64,000 nt of DNA from an uncultured Flavobacteriaceae bacterium (GTDB lineage Bacteria; Bacteroidota; Bacteroidia; Flavobacteriales; Flavobacteriaceae): assembly GCA_937901915.1 (NCBI GenBank), contig CALGUD010000150.1, forward strand, positions 20,345 through 84,344. Reading direction: 5' to 3'. This document shows, one piece after another, positions 52,087-60,885 of the stretch. Below the pieces are notes generated by a model that worked only from the letters and a program-made list of their open reading frames with translations, ran no database searches and was not told the DNA's origin. Every line of letters starts with the position of its first letter. The first letter of the stretch is position 1. A program made the position numbers and the translations under genes.

Positions 52087-52728
52087 TTGAAAGATACTTT
52101 TAAACATCATGGAATGCGAAATAAACTGGCTGAAGTTGTCGCTTCTAAAGGGATTTCAGACAAAAGGATAATTGATGCCATAAAAAAAATACCCCGACAT
52201 TTATTTATGGACAGTAGTTTTGAAGATCATGCATACCAGGACAAAGCTTTTCCTATTGGAGCGAACCAAACAATTTCACAACCATACACGGTTGCTTTTC
52301 AAACTGAATTACTGGAAGTAAACGAAGGTGATAAAATTCTTGAAATAGGCACAGGGAGTGGATATCAAACTGCTATTCTTTTAGAACTCGGTGCTGTTGT
52401 TTATTCTATTGAACGCCAAAAAGAACTTTTTAAAAAAACCAGTTTGTTTCTCCCCAAACTCGGATACAGGCCCAAAAAGTTGATTTTTGGTGATGGGTAT
52501 AAAGGTTTTCCGTCGGAGGCTCCTTTTGATGGCATTATTGTTACTGCAGGTGCCCCTTTTGTTCCCAAACCTTTATTGGCGCAATTAAAAATAGGGGGTA
52601 AGTTGGTTATACCTGTGGGTGAAAAAATTCAGGTAATGACCTTGTATACCCGTACATCAGAAAAAGAATTTGAGAAGGAGGAATTTGGAGAGTTCCGTTT
52701 TGTGCCATTACTTGAAGACAGAAACTAA
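52087..52728 (+). CDS. pcm: Protein-L-isoaspartate O-methyltransferase
   Basis: SAM-dependent repair enzyme acting on damaged Asp/Asn residues. Motifs: RHLFMDSSFEDHAYQDKAFP, GANQTISQPYTVAFQTELL, the SAM loop ILEIGTGSGYQTAILLELGA and FDGIIVTAGAPFVP. The frame is open from 52063 (TTG), but the family normally starts MKDTFKH, which corresponds to the TTG at 52087 (LKDTFKHHG). A non-ATG start is therefore likely. Convergent with smpB, 4-bp overlap. Confidence 0.9.
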   Translation: MKDTFKHHGMRNKLAEVVASKGISDKRIIDAIKKIPRHLFMDSSFEDHAYQDKAFPIGANQTISQPYTVAFQTELLEVNEGDKILEIGTGSGYQTAILLELGAVVYSIERQKELFKKTSLFLPKLGYRPKKLIFGDGYKGFPSEAPFDGIIVTAGAPFVPKPLLAQLKIGGKLVIPVGEKIQVMTLYTRTSEKEFEKEEFGEFRFVPLLEDRN

Positions 52729-53183
52729 TTATATTCTCTTTTAACCCTGTCCAGGTTCCTTTTATTATCCCGATCTTTAATGGTTTCACGTTTATCGTGA
52801 AGTTTTTTACCCTTTACCAATGCTATTTCCATTTTAGCAAATCCTCTGTCATTTATAAATAACCGCAAGGGAACAATAGTTAGCCCTACATTTTTCACTT
52901 CTTTATAAAGTTTACGAAGCTCTCCTTTATTTAAAAGCAGTTTACGTTCGCTACGCGGAGCATGGTTATAATGAGTTCCATGTGTATATTCCTGGATATA
53001 CATATTAATTACAAAAAGTTCCCCTTGCTCATTAAATTCGCAAAAACTTTCTACAATAGATGCTTTTCCCTGGCGTATTGATTTTATTTCAGTACCTGTT
53101 AAGACCATACCGGCAATGTACTTGTCTAAAATTTCATACTCAAAGCGAGCCTTTTTGTTTTTTATGTTTATCGTTTTTTGCAT
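52725..53183 (-). CDS. smpB: SsrA-binding protein
   Basis: Binds tmRNA and is needed for trans-translation. The 152-residue protein has the family pattern NKKARFEYEILDKYIAGMVL, TGTEIKSIRQGKASI, and the C-terminal LVKGKKLHDKRETIKDRDNKR. tmRNA itself was not found in this window. Convergent with pcm. Confidence 0.95.
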   Translation of the reverse strand: MQKTINIKNKKARFEYEILDKYIAGMVLTGTEIKSIRQGKASIVESFCEFNEQGELFVINMYIQEYTHGTHYNHAPRSERKLLLNKGELRKLYKEVKNVGLTIVPLRLFINDRGFAKMEIALVKGKKLHDKRETIKDRDNKRNLDRVKREYN

Positions 53184-53273
53184 ACGGAGAGCAAAAGTAA
53201 CAACAATTAATGAATTTTATGAAAGAGACTGCGTTTAACATTAAATTTTTTAATTCTATTTAATTCAAAAAAG

Positions 53274-53281
53274 TAACTTTG
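53274..53281 (+). promoter_or_regulatory. Probable -7 box of the DUF6503 gene
   Basis: TAACTTTG is an exact TAnnTTTG box, 26 bp before the ATG at 53307. Confidence 0.5.
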
Positions 53282-53306
53282 CACAGTAAAAAAAAAGTAT
53301 TGATTC

Positions 53307-54062
53307 ATGAAAACAAATGTATTCACTTTCATTTTAGCATGTATTTTTATTTCCTGTTCTACTAAAGCCGAAAAAATTATAGACAGGTCTATCGAACTTT
53401 CGGGCGGGAACGAATTCAATCATAAAAAAATTAGTTTTGATTTTAGGGATAAACATTATATCTCGGTAAGAAAGGATAGTGAATTTGTTCTCGAACGGAT
53501 TACTCTTAATTCGTTAGGTGCAACAGTAGACTCATATACTAATAAAGGATTTTGGAGATATATGAATGAAAGATTGATAGAAGTTCCTGATTCTTTGGCG
53601 GTCAAATACGCTAATTCTATTAATTCTGTTCATTATTTTGCATACTTGCCGTATGGTTTGAATGATCATTCTGTGAATAGTGAGTTATTAGGAGAAACTG
53701 AAATTAAAGGACAGGGATATTACAAAATAAAAGTATGGTTTGATGATTCAGACAGTGATGTGGGTGATGATGAAGATAAGTATGTGTATTGGATCAATAA
53801 GGACACCTATTTTGTAGATTACCTGGCATACGAATTTAAAGTAGATGGAGGCGGAATGCGTTTCAGGGAAGCATACAATCCCAGAAAGGTTGGTGGTATA
53901 CGGTTTGTGGATTATCATAATTATAAACCGGAAAGCAAATCTGCATCACTTTATGAGCTTGACAGCCTTTTTGAAAATGATAAACTGGTAAAGGTTTCTG
54001 AAATTGAACTAAAAAATATTCAAGTTGTTGATTTTGAATTACCAGTTAAAAAGGAAAAGTAA
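53307..54062 (+). CDS. DUF6503 family lipoprotein
   Basis: A 251-residue exported protein with a short signal peptide and lipobox FISCS (Cys17). It matches what I remember of the DUF6503 family: KIIDRSIELSGGNEFNHKKISFDFRDKHY at the start (conserved around SGG) and a beta-rich body with KIKVWFDDSD, YWINKDTYFVDYLAYEF and GGIRFVDYHNY. LolA/LppX-like fold is possible. Function unknown. The next gene follows 14 bp downstream, so the two form an operon. Confidence 0.75.
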   Translation: MKTNVFTFILACIFISCSTKAEKIIDRSIELSGGNEFNHKKISFDFRDKHYISVRKDSEFVLERITLNSLGATVDSYTNKGFWRYMNERLIEVPDSLAVKYANSINSVHYFAYLPYGLNDHSVNSELLGETEIKGQGYYKIKVWFDDSDSDVGDDEDKYVYWINKDTYFVDYLAYEFKVDGGGMRFREAYNPRKVGGIRFVDYHNYKPESKSASLYELDSLFENDKLVKVSEIELKNIQVVDFELPVKKEK

Positions 54063-54075
54063 ATTATATATTTAT

Positions 54076-54723
54076 ATGAAAACATCAAAAAGTGTATTGT
54101 TGATCTTAATAGGCTTTACTCTATGTAGTGTGAAAGCACAGGCTGATAAAAATGCCAGTTCCAGATTAGCGACAGAAAATGGGAAGCAACCTGAAATTGT
54201 TGTAGAAAACAAGTCGGACTATTCAAAAAAGTTTATAGAAGGGTTAAAAGAAATTCCGTACAAAAAATTTGCCCTCAAAGATAATTTATTAATTATAGAA
54301 GATACAGACACTACCTATTTTAGTGAAACACCTAGAATAGGTGAGTTTATTACCTTAACAGGTGAAAAAAAAGGACTTAAAATCATAATCAATATTAAAC
54401 GAATTAACTATACAACTATAGACTACAAGATTGAAATGTTTACTTCCGGCACATTAAAGCATTCTCAGGTTGGCCAGGCGGACATAGCATCGGCATTCTT
54501 TTTGGGAGATGAATCAGACACGAGTGACAAGTCAGGGGTTAGTTATTATGTGACAGAGTTTTCTGAGTTACGCGAAAATGATTGTTATACCTATATCCGT
54601 CTTGGATATGAAGAGGGGACAGGCTCTTATTTGCTAGGAAAATTAGTTAAGAATTGTAATGAGGATATTCATGAAATTGCCCTTGATAACTTTCCTACAC
54701 TCATTGAAAAAAATAAATCCTAA
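54076..54723 (+). CDS. Hypothetical exported protein
   Basis: A 215-residue protein with a signal peptide (MKTSKSVLLILIGFTLCSVKA, 21 residues, cleaved near AQA). No family recognised. The mature part is mixed alpha/beta with a beta-rich core (LLIIEDTDTTYFSETPRIGE, LKIIINIKRINYTTIDYKIE) and ends LALDNFPTLIEKNKS-like with acidic stretch. The start at the ATG 54076 gives the signal peptide; the frame extends upstream into the DUF6503 gene. It is 14 bp after the DUF6503 stop; likely an operon partner. Its 3' end is part of a terminator hairpin of the opposite strand. Confidence 0.65.
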   Translation: MKTSKSVLLILIGFTLCSVKAQADKNASSRLATENGKQPEIVVENKSDYSKKFIEGLKEIPYKKFALKDNLLIIEDTDTTYFSETPRIGEFITLTGEKKGLKIIINIKRINYTTIDYKIEMFTSGTLKHSQVGQADIASAFFLGDESDTSDKSGVSYYVTEFSELRENDCYTYIRLGYEEGTGSYLLGKLVKNCNEDIHEIALDNFPTLIEKNKS

Positions 54724-54746
54724 AGAACATAAGCTCTTTAGGATTT
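54715..54746 (-). terminator. Intrinsic terminator of the GH9 gene
   Basis: AAATCCTAAAGA (54715-54726) and TCTTTAGGATTT (54735-54746) are perfect 12-bp complements. On the minus strand a T-rich tract (TTATTTTTTT) follows. It overlaps the last codons of the convergent gene (stop at 54721-54723). Confidence 0.8.
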
Positions 54747-54790
54747 ATAGCAATTTAAGATTGCAGATTAATTGGTAATTAGACTATTTA

Positions 54791-57265
54791 TTAATTTGTT
54801 TCATACAAATTCTGTGCAGCCATAGCCAGGAACATAAAATTAGTAGAACCTCCGCCCATTACATATTCTGTTTGTTGCCAAAAGAACGGCCATATTTTTA
54901 GTTCGGGAAGGTCCGGACGTATTAAAGCGGTGCCGGAAGCTACTCCGCCAGGTATGAAAGACCAGTCTACACGGTTAACCCCATAGCCTACAGTAACAGA
55001 TTTGGAGCCTACCCCTGAGGCAAAAGAAGAAGTATTCTCGCCAGGATGCACCCCAAGCACAAAATTCAATGCATTTACGTAGAAATCCTCTGAAATTTTA
55101 CTGGGGAATGCTTTATTTAAGAAATATTGTTGTACACCAAAACTCTGGATGGTCCATCCGGCACCCCAGATATTAGGTCTGTAAGGTACGCCATAGGGAG
55201 TTTCGGTAGCCTGTTGTGCCAAATCTTTTTGATAGTTCGTAACAGCTTCGCTAATTCTTTTCTTAAATTTTTTGTCGTTTATGTATGGCATAGCCTGCCC
55301 GATGATCCACCCAGTGAATTGTAGAGAATTAATAATTTCTTCTTCAAGAGCTATAAACTCCTTTATCAATGCTTTATCTTGAGTAGTTTTTATCAGTTCG
55401 GCCAGGGCAGTTATTTCAGAACCTTTTCTTCTTCCCTTTCCTTTTGCATTTTCATACAGTGCCAGAGCTACGTCATTACACTCTTTAGCCAGCGCAGGGT
55501 TAGCTTCTTTTAATGCTCTTGAGGCAGTAGCTAAGCCCATAGCCACAAATAATTCCCTACCAGGATTTTCTTCTGTAAAAACTAAGCGGTCATCAAGTTT
55601 ACCACTTTTACGGTCTTTTACTTCATTTTTCCCCAGGGAACTGTCGTAAACTAAATTGTCTGTCATTACTGAAGCATCGCCCAATAAAACATATTGCCTA
55701 AGGTCCTGACAAATAATGCCCCGGTATAATCTTCCAAGGTTTCTATAAGCACCCAGAATACTTTGTAGACCATGTTCTATTTGCTGTATGGCATCATTTT
55801 TTCCATCGGGAACATGTATTTCTACTATTTTACTATCCCAATCAATGGATGTAGCATCATAATTCAATCCAAATTCTTCTACCATTAATGAAAGTAACCG
55901 TACTGTGCCTATCTGTGATTCCACTCGCAGGTCGTAATCTCCGGCATCATGCCAGCCACCCTTGTTGAGTCCGGGAACGGCTTCGTAGGGTTCGTATTTT
56001 GTTAAAGTAGACGGGCCTGAAATATACCCGTCAAAATGATTCAGGTTTACAGGGGCCATGAGCGCATCGTCTTCATGACACAGCCCATGCCATACGCGGT
56101 ATTTTTCATTGATCCGCATGTGGCACATTTGTACCGGTAAGTAATATTCCAGAACCGGCTGCCATACATGACGGTCATATATTTTGTCATCTATGCTAAA
56201 AGCATGTGTTGTTTTGTCCCTGTATTCTACCACGTACATACCAGGGGTAGTGATTTCTGAAAAGTCGAATTGCAGGTAATTGTAACGTAGAAAATTGCCC
56301 CATTTTTCAGGGGTTCCGCTTTTAACCAACTCTTTACCTTTTTCGGTTACCCTGTGGATTTTTATATCGGAAGCTGACAGATCATTTTTGTCTTGCTCAA
56401 TGATTACTTTTTTTGGTTGGTTATTGTGATATCCGACCTGAGACACCTGTATTACAGGCTCATACTGCCAGTTATTCACTGTGTGTGGGGTAATGATCCA
56501 TTCAATTGCATTTTTAGAAGCTCCTTTTGGAACCATAGATCGAACTATATACCATCCGTTATTGTGATTGGCGCGTCCGTCCCACAATTCGAGCTCCCCG
56601 GTATTGGATTCAAATTTAATCCTTTGCAGCTCTTTTTCCGGGGCTACAATCAATCTTTTACCTGTTGCCAAGGGTGCAGCCAGGAATTCATCATTATATT
56701 CTGTAATGGGGCCGTTTGGTTGAATAGGGAATTGGCCATGAGCGTCATCCATAACATAGGATTTACCAAAAAGGTCGCCGGGGAACAGCTCCATATTAAA
56801 TCCAACTTTCCCGATCCATTCATCCGGAAGCGGATTATCCAGGTCTACGGTTACTTTGAATGAATTCCCTTCAAGGGGCGAAACAGACACATTGTATGAA
56901 AAATCCAGATCCGGATATTCAATTGGGTTAAATCCTTTTCGATTTTTACTTTCGTCAGGGTAGGAGAGCCTTTGAGTCAGTTTTTGATTAGCCTTATCAA
57001 CCATTAATGTGTCCCCTTTAGGAACCGGAGACCATTGTCCGGGTGATATTTCCAGTCGCAAATCACCATTTGCAGCAACACGAACACCATGTTGAATGAT
57101 AGTGACCCCTGTTTGGTGCCCGTCCGGATAAATATCGCTAAATACGGTGACATTTAAACCAGGAGATTCAAAATACTCTTGGTCGTTTAATTTAAGTTGT
57201 TGAGAATACAAAATATTGCCTACCAGAAATAAGGCAACGGATACATTTTTAATTACATTATTCAT
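54791..57265 (-). CDS. Secreted glycoside hydrolase family 9 enzyme (cellulase type)
   Basis: An 824-residue exported enzyme: signal peptide (residues 1-21), a long N-terminal beta-rich region, an Ig-like CelD_N domain around residues 270-350 (PVIQVSQVGYHNNQPKKVII), and a C-terminal GH9 (alpha/alpha)6 catalytic domain. Catalytic motifs are visible: GGWHDAGDYDLR (nucleophile and base Asp), LGVHPGENTSSFA..G, and FFWQQTEYVMGGGSTNFMFL with the acid Glu. Likely acts on beta-1,4-glucans or related polysaccharides; no SusC/SusD genes nearby, so it is not in an obvious polysaccharide utilisation locus. Ends with an intrinsic terminator at 54715. Confidence 0.88.
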   Translation of the reverse strand: MNNVIKNVSVALFLVGNILYSQQLKLNDQEYFESPGLNVTVFSDIYPDGHQTGVTIIQHGVRVAANGDLRLEISPGQWSPVPKGDTLMVDKANQKLTQRLSYPDESKNRKGFNPIEYPDLDFSYNVSVSPLEGNSFKVTVDLDNPLPDEWIGKVGFNMELFPGDLFGKSYVMDDAHGQFPIQPNGPITEYNDEFLAAPLATGKRLIVAPEKELQRIKFESNTGELELWDGRANHNNGWYIVRSMVPKGASKNAIEWIITPHTVNNWQYEPVIQVSQVGYHNNQPKKVIIEQDKNDLSASDIKIHRVTEKGKELVKSGTPEKWGNFLRYNYLQFDFSEITTPGMYVVEYRDKTTHAFSIDDKIYDRHVWQPVLEYYLPVQMCHMRINEKYRVWHGLCHEDDALMAPVNLNHFDGYISGPSTLTKYEPYEAVPGLNKGGWHDAGDYDLRVESQIGTVRLLSLMVEEFGLNYDATSIDWDSKIVEIHVPDGKNDAIQQIEHGLQSILGAYRNLGRLYRGIICQDLRQYVLLGDASVMTDNLVYDSSLGKNEVKDRKSGKLDDRLVFTEENPGRELFVAMGLATASRALKEANPALAKECNDVALALYENAKGKGRRKGSEITALAELIKTTQDKALIKEFIALEEEIINSLQFTGWIIGQAMPYINDKKFKKRISEAVTNYQKDLAQQATETPYGVPYRPNIWGAGWTIQSFGVQQYFLNKAFPSKISEDFYVNALNFVLGVHPGENTSSFASGVGSKSVTVGYGVNRVDWSFIPGGVASGTALIRPDLPELKIWPFFWQQTEYVMGGGSTNFMFLAMAAQNLYETN

Positions 57266-57499
57266 AAATATCAGTTTGTGTTATAATGTAAAATTATGCC
57301 TTTTTTTTAAAACAATTTTTTTAGTTATTTCATTTTTGATCTGATGTAAATTATTATTTTTAGAATTTATTTGATAGATTATTAATTTTTAACTATATTA
57401 TATACATATTACATAAAAAAAGTAGCTTAATATCACAACATTAATATTATAAGTTATATAATTCATAGAATAATACTAATAATATTGGCCTGTTAAGTT

Positions 57500-57675
57500 T
57501 AGATTTGCAGCAGCAAAAAAAAGTATCACAGAGTAAAATATAATCTTAGGGTCTTTTCAATTAAATTTCTCATTTTATTTGATTATGAATTAGCAAACGT
57601 TGTGATCTTACCCCCTAAGACCTTAAATCACAACAACCAAAACTTGAAAAGGCTCCGGAAGGGGCCTTTTCGTAT
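57500..57675 (+). ncRNA. Candidate structured RNA (direction uncertain)
   Basis: TAGATTTG (57500-57507) is an exact -7 box on the plus strand; a hairpin with a GGAA loop and stem AAAAGGCTCC/GGGGCCTTTT (57647-57656/57661-57670) lies 140 bp later. Between them: TCTTAGGG (57544-57551) complements CCCTAAGA (near 57613-57620), GTTGTGAT (57599-57606) complements ATCACAAC (57627-57634), and CTTTTCAA complements TTGAAAAG of the terminator arm. Such alternative pairings are seen in regulatory RNAs, but the same DNA can also be the 3' region of the cbpM operon on the minus strand. No known RNA family recognised. Confidence 0.35.
57647..57670 (-). terminator. Strong hairpin terminator after the dnaJ/cbpM operon
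   Basis: Ten-base-pair stem (57647-57656 with 57661-57670, one G-T pair) and a 4-nt loop. It lies 20 bp past the cbpM stop and is followed on the minus strand by TCAAGTTTTGG. It could also serve plus-strand transcripts. Confidence 0.65.
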
Positions 57676-57690
57676 TTAATCATTTTGATT

Positions 57691-57990
57691 TTACACATCA
57701 TCTTCATAAAAACGTAACCTGTTCTTCAGGGTTATGAGTTCATTTTGCAGATTATCTATTTTTTCCAACAGGTTAAATACAACATCTATTCCTTCAATAT
57801 TTACATCAAGCTCATTGTGCATTCGTATGATTTTCTCAATATCACTTATTTTTTCAAAATGTACATAATGAGTATCATCAATAGTAGTGATTTCCAGTAA
57901 TCCATTCTCATTTAAATTACTGAAGAATGACATTTCAACTTTATAATGTGTACATAATGTATTTATAGGTATGAAATTTTCTGTGCTCAT
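57691..57990 (-). CDS. cbpM: Chaperone modulator CbpM-like, MerR-type
   Basis: A 99-residue protein encoded directly after the dnaJ-like gene (4-bp overlap). It has the CbpM/MerR_2 pattern: an N-terminal helical part (INTLCTHYKVEMSFFSNLNE), LLEITTIDDTHYVH, a linker, and a C-terminal long helix with coiled-coil heptads (GIDVVFNLLEKIDNLQNELITLKNRL). In other bacteria CbpM binds the J domain and inhibits CbpA. Same role likely. Confidence 0.82.
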   Translation of the reverse strand: MSTENFIPINTLCTHYKVEMSFFSNLNENGLLEITTIDDTHYVHFEKISDIEKIIRMHNELDVNIEGIDVVFNLLEKIDNLQNELITLKNRLRFYEDDV

Positions 57991-58892
57991 GACGTCCTTA
58001 AATTACTAAGTTCATTAAATAGTGCTTTCTCCTTTTCAGTGAGATTGGTCGGGATCTTTAACTGATAGGTGACATACAAATCACCATAAGCCCCTTCTTT
58101 TTTATAAACCGGAAAACCTTTTCCTTTTAGCTTTACCTTAGTTCCGTTTGGGGTTTCAGGTTTTACTTTTAATTTCACTTTCCCGTCAAAGGTATTGACT
58201 GTGATCTCACCACCTAAAATTGCTTTGTATAAATCCAGGTCGTAGGTAGTGTATAAATCGTCTTTGTCTAACTTAAAATCGGTATTATTTTCAATTGAAA
58301 ATTTGATATAGAGATCGCCATTAGGTCCACCGTTTATACCTTCGCCGCCATAACCTTTAATTTTTATGACCTGTCCGTTTTTTACCCCTGCAGGAATGGT
58401 AATACGAATGCTTTTTCCGTTTATCGTTAATGTACGTTTATGGGTAGTGTACACGTCCTTTAATGTAAGGTGAAGCTCTGCATTATAATCTTGTCCTTTA
58501 AACATTACATTTCGCTGTCTACTTCCGTAAGCATCTCCGCCAAACATTGATTCAAAGAAATCAGAATACCCACTTCCTGAGGAATCATCCCAGCTTTGTT
58601 GTCCTGAAGTTTGTCTGCTACTCCTGTATTGTTGCTGTTGTTGTTCTGCTTTTTCAAATTCTTCAGCATGTTTCCAGTCTTTTCCGTATTTGTCGTATTT
58701 CTTACGGTTTTCAGGATTGCTTAATACTTCATTAGCCTCATTGATTTCCTTAAACTTTCTTTCTGCTTCTTTATCACCCGGGTTTACATCCGGATGGTAT
58801 TTTCTGGCCAATTTTCTATATGCTTTTTTTATATCGTTGTTGCTTGCACTTTTATCGATTCCCAGTATTTTATAATAGTCTATAAATGCCAT
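57987..58892 (-). CDS. cbpA: DnaJ-family co-chaperone (CbpA type)
   Basis: A 301-residue J-domain protein. J domain residues 4-68 with HPD at 33-35 (RKYHPDVNPGD), a Gln/Ser/Gly-rich linker (~85-120) and the DnaJ C-terminal substrate-binding domains (NAELHLTLKDVYTTHKRTL, GDLYVTYQLKIPT). No cysteine-rich zinc region, so it is a class B CbpA-type protein that stimulates DnaK. It overlaps cbpM by 4 bp, which supports a regulated chaperone pair. Confidence 0.92.
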   Translation of the reverse strand: MAFIDYYKILGIDKSASNNDIKKAYRKLARKYHPDVNPGDKEAERKFKEINEANEVLSNPENRKKYDKYGKDWKHAEEFEKAEQQQQQYRSSRQTSGQQSWDDSSGSGYSDFFESMFGGDAYGSRQRNVMFKGQDYNAELHLTLKDVYTTHKRTLTINGKSIRITIPAGVKNGQVIKIKGYGGEGINGGPNGDLYIKFSIENNTDFKLDKDDLYTTYDLDLYKAILGGEITVNTFDGKVKLKVKPETPNGTKVKLKGKGFPVYKKEGAYGDLYVTYQLKIPTNLTEKEKALFNELSNLRTS

Positions 58893-58943
58893 GTATGCCA
58901 GCTTATTTAATAATTATGATTATAAGATTTGGATATTATAAAG

Positions 58944-59819
58944 TTAAGATATTTTCCTGATAATCGGGTTAAAAGCTTTGGATGCCACAATTACCTGATC
59001 ACCTATGTGTAATGTTTTTGCTTCATCTTCATCAGCAATAATCTTCACAAAATCCTTGCCGATGAGAATAGAAATTATGAAGATGAAATCCTGTTTTTCC
59101 ATAGCAATAATTTCCCCGGTAAATTGAAATTTACCACTAACTTCTGTATTGGTGAAGATTTTAGAAGGAATTCCCTCTTTTACAATCTTACCCTGGTCTA
59201 TTTCCAGGACTTTGTCGGACATTTTTATGATCTCGGAAATGTCATGGCTTACCAAAATGGTGGTAAGTTTAAATTCCCGGTGTACTTTGAGTATATACTG
59301 CTGGAGTTTTTTACGTATTTCAATATCCAGTGATGACAAGGGTTCGTCTAGTAATAATAATTCCGGCATTTGTACCATGGCCCTGGCCAGGGCAACCCGT
59401 TGTTTTTGTCCGCCCGAAAGCGTATCGGGCTTTCTGTGCTGTAAATCGCCTAACTCGTTAATTTCAATAAGGTCATTTATTATATTTTGGCTTTCTCCTT
59501 TGTTTAAGGCGAACTCCAGGTTTTCACGAACGTTCATATTCGGAAAAAGGGCAAAATCCTGGAAAACAAATCCGGCTTTTCTTTTTTGAGGTACCAGGTT
59601 AATATTCTTGTCGCTGTTGAACCAGGTTGTTCCGTTGATAATAATTTTCCCTTTTTCAGGAGACATTAATCCCGCCAACATTCTTAAAACCGAAGTTTTA
59701 CCGGCCCCGGATTTACCGTATAAAGTAACAAACGTTCCTTTATCAATATTAAAATTAGCCTGGAGCGGTAGTTCACCTGTTGAGAATAAGAGCTTTTTAT
59801 ATATTGAGAGTTCTATCAT
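58944..59819 (-). CDS. modC: Molybdate ABC transporter ATP-binding protein
   Basis: A 291-residue ATPase: Walker A YGKSGAGKTS, Q-loop FVFQDFALFPNMN, ABC signature LSGGQKQRVALARA, Walker B LLLLDEPLSSLD, and His switch VSHDISEI. A C-terminal Mop/TOBE domain (~225-291) is present. The ATG at 59819 overlaps the modB stop as ATGA and is preferred to an upstream TTG at 59825. Last gene of the mod operon. Confidence 0.92.
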   Translation of the reverse strand: MIELSIYKKLLFSTGELPLQANFNIDKGTFVTLYGKSGAGKTSVLRMLAGLMSPEKGKIIINGTTWFNSDKNINLVPQKRKAGFVFQDFALFPNMNVRENLEFALNKGESQNIINDLIEINELGDLQHRKPDTLSGGQKQRVALARAMVQMPELLLLDEPLSSLDIEIRKKLQQYILKVHREFKLTTILVSHDISEIIKMSDKVLEIDQGKIVKEGIPSKIFTNTEVSGKFQFTGEIIAMEKQDFIFIISILIGKDFVKIIADEDEAKTLHIGDQVIVASKAFNPIIRKIS

Positions 59820-60487
59820 TTCCAAAACCGTTTTAAAAACCTGCCATTAATGAGGTAAACCGTTAATAAGATTAGAAAGGCCAGGACAAATAAAATGAGA
59901 GAGTATGTATTGGCTGCTTCGTAATTAAGGCTTTCTACTTCATCATAAATAGCAATAGATGCCACTTTTGTTTCTCCCGGTATATTCCCTCCAATCATGA
60001 GTACTACCCCGAACTCCCCAATTGTATGTGCAAACGCAAGCACAATTCCGGTGAGTAAAGAGGGTTTGATGTTCGGTAATAACACTTTAAAAATTGTATT
60101 TATTTTAGATTTACCCAGCACATACGAGGCTTCTTTAAGCGACGGAGGTAAGCCTGAAAGCCCGGATTGTATAGGATGTACCATAAAAGGTAAACTATAA
60201 ATCAGTGAAGCAAAAACCAATCCTTCAAAAGAAAATACAAGTTGCAAGCCAAACCATTCGTTTAGCCAGTTGCCAAAAGCATTAGAAGGACTAAAAGCTA
60301 CCAGTAAATAAAAGCCAACAACAGTAGGAGGGAGTATTAATGGCATACTTACCAGGGTTTCTATTACGGGTTTTGTTTTACTTTTTGTATAAGCAAGCCA
60401 ATAGGATAATGGAATTGATATAACTAACAGCAATATTGTAGTTACAAATGCAAGTTTAAAAGTAAGTATGAGTGGTTCCCAATCCAT
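59816..60487 (-). CDS. modB: Molybdate ABC transporter permease
   Basis: A 223-residue inner-membrane permease with five to six TM helices and the EAA loop EASYVLGKSKINTIFKVLLPN. The segments PLILPPTVVGFYLLV and AHTIGEFGVVLMIGGNIPGET are characteristic of ModB. The start overlaps the mop stop (TAATG). Confidence 0.93.
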   Translation of the reverse strand: MDWEPLILTFKLAFVTTILLLVISIPLSYWLAYTKSKTKPVIETLVSMPLILPPTVVGFYLLVAFSPSNAFGNWLNEWFGLQLVFSFEGLVFASLIYSLPFMVHPIQSGLSGLPPSLKEASYVLGKSKINTIFKVLLPNIKPSLLTGIVLAFAHTIGEFGVVLMIGGNIPGETKVASIAIYDEVESLNYEAANTYSLILFVLAFLILLTVYLINGRFLKRFWK

Positions 60488-60885
60488 TATTCAATTAACA
60501 TCATTTCGTTTGTTTTTACCATAGCCGTAACTTCCGACCCTTTTTTTAACCCTAACTGATTTACTGCGTTGGTTGTTATTATTGATATTATTTTTCCTAC
60601 ACTAGTGTTTAACGTAAGTTTACTAAGTAATTCCCCTGTTTCAATAAACTCAACAGAGCCAGTAAATTTATTTTGAAGGCTGATATTATCTGTTTTTCCT
60701 TTACCGATAATAACTTCGGTTTCTTTAAAAATTATTTTAATGGAATTTCCCGGTATAAGATAAGGTGCCGTTTCAGGATTGTCTATGACTATGGCAGATA
60801 AAAGCTGTTCATTTACATTAACGTTCACAAGGGACAGGTTTTTATTTACCGAGACATATTCTATTTTTCCTTTTAGGGTATTCAT
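60487..60885 (-). CDS. Molybdate-binding Mop/TOBE protein (two tandem domains)
   Basis: A 132-residue soluble protein made of two ~65-residue Mop/TOBE domains (GKIEYVSVNKNLSLVNVNVN... and NKFTGSVEFIETGELLSKLTL...). Such molbindins store or sense molybdate or tungstate. It sits between modA and modB with 1- to 4-bp overlaps. ModC has its own TOBE domain, so this extra protein may buffer molybdate or regulate the transporter. No ModE is present. Confidence 0.82.
   Translation of the reverse strand: MNTLKGKIEYVSVNKNLSLVNVNVNEQLLSAIVIDNPETAPYLIPGNSIKIIFKETEVIIGKGKTDNISLQNKFTGSVEFIETGELLSKLTLNTSVGKIISIITTNAVNQLGLKKGSEVTAMVKTNEMMLIE

Larger units (their letters stand above)
57266..57690. other. 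Intergenic region between the GH9 gene and the cbpM/dnaJ operon
   Basis: 425 bp. The left 220 bp are extremely AT-rich and include the GH9 promoter region; nothing else seen there. From 57500 on it contains a promoter-like box and several mutually complementary segments (see ncRNA candidate) and the terminator at 57647. Confidence 0.5.
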
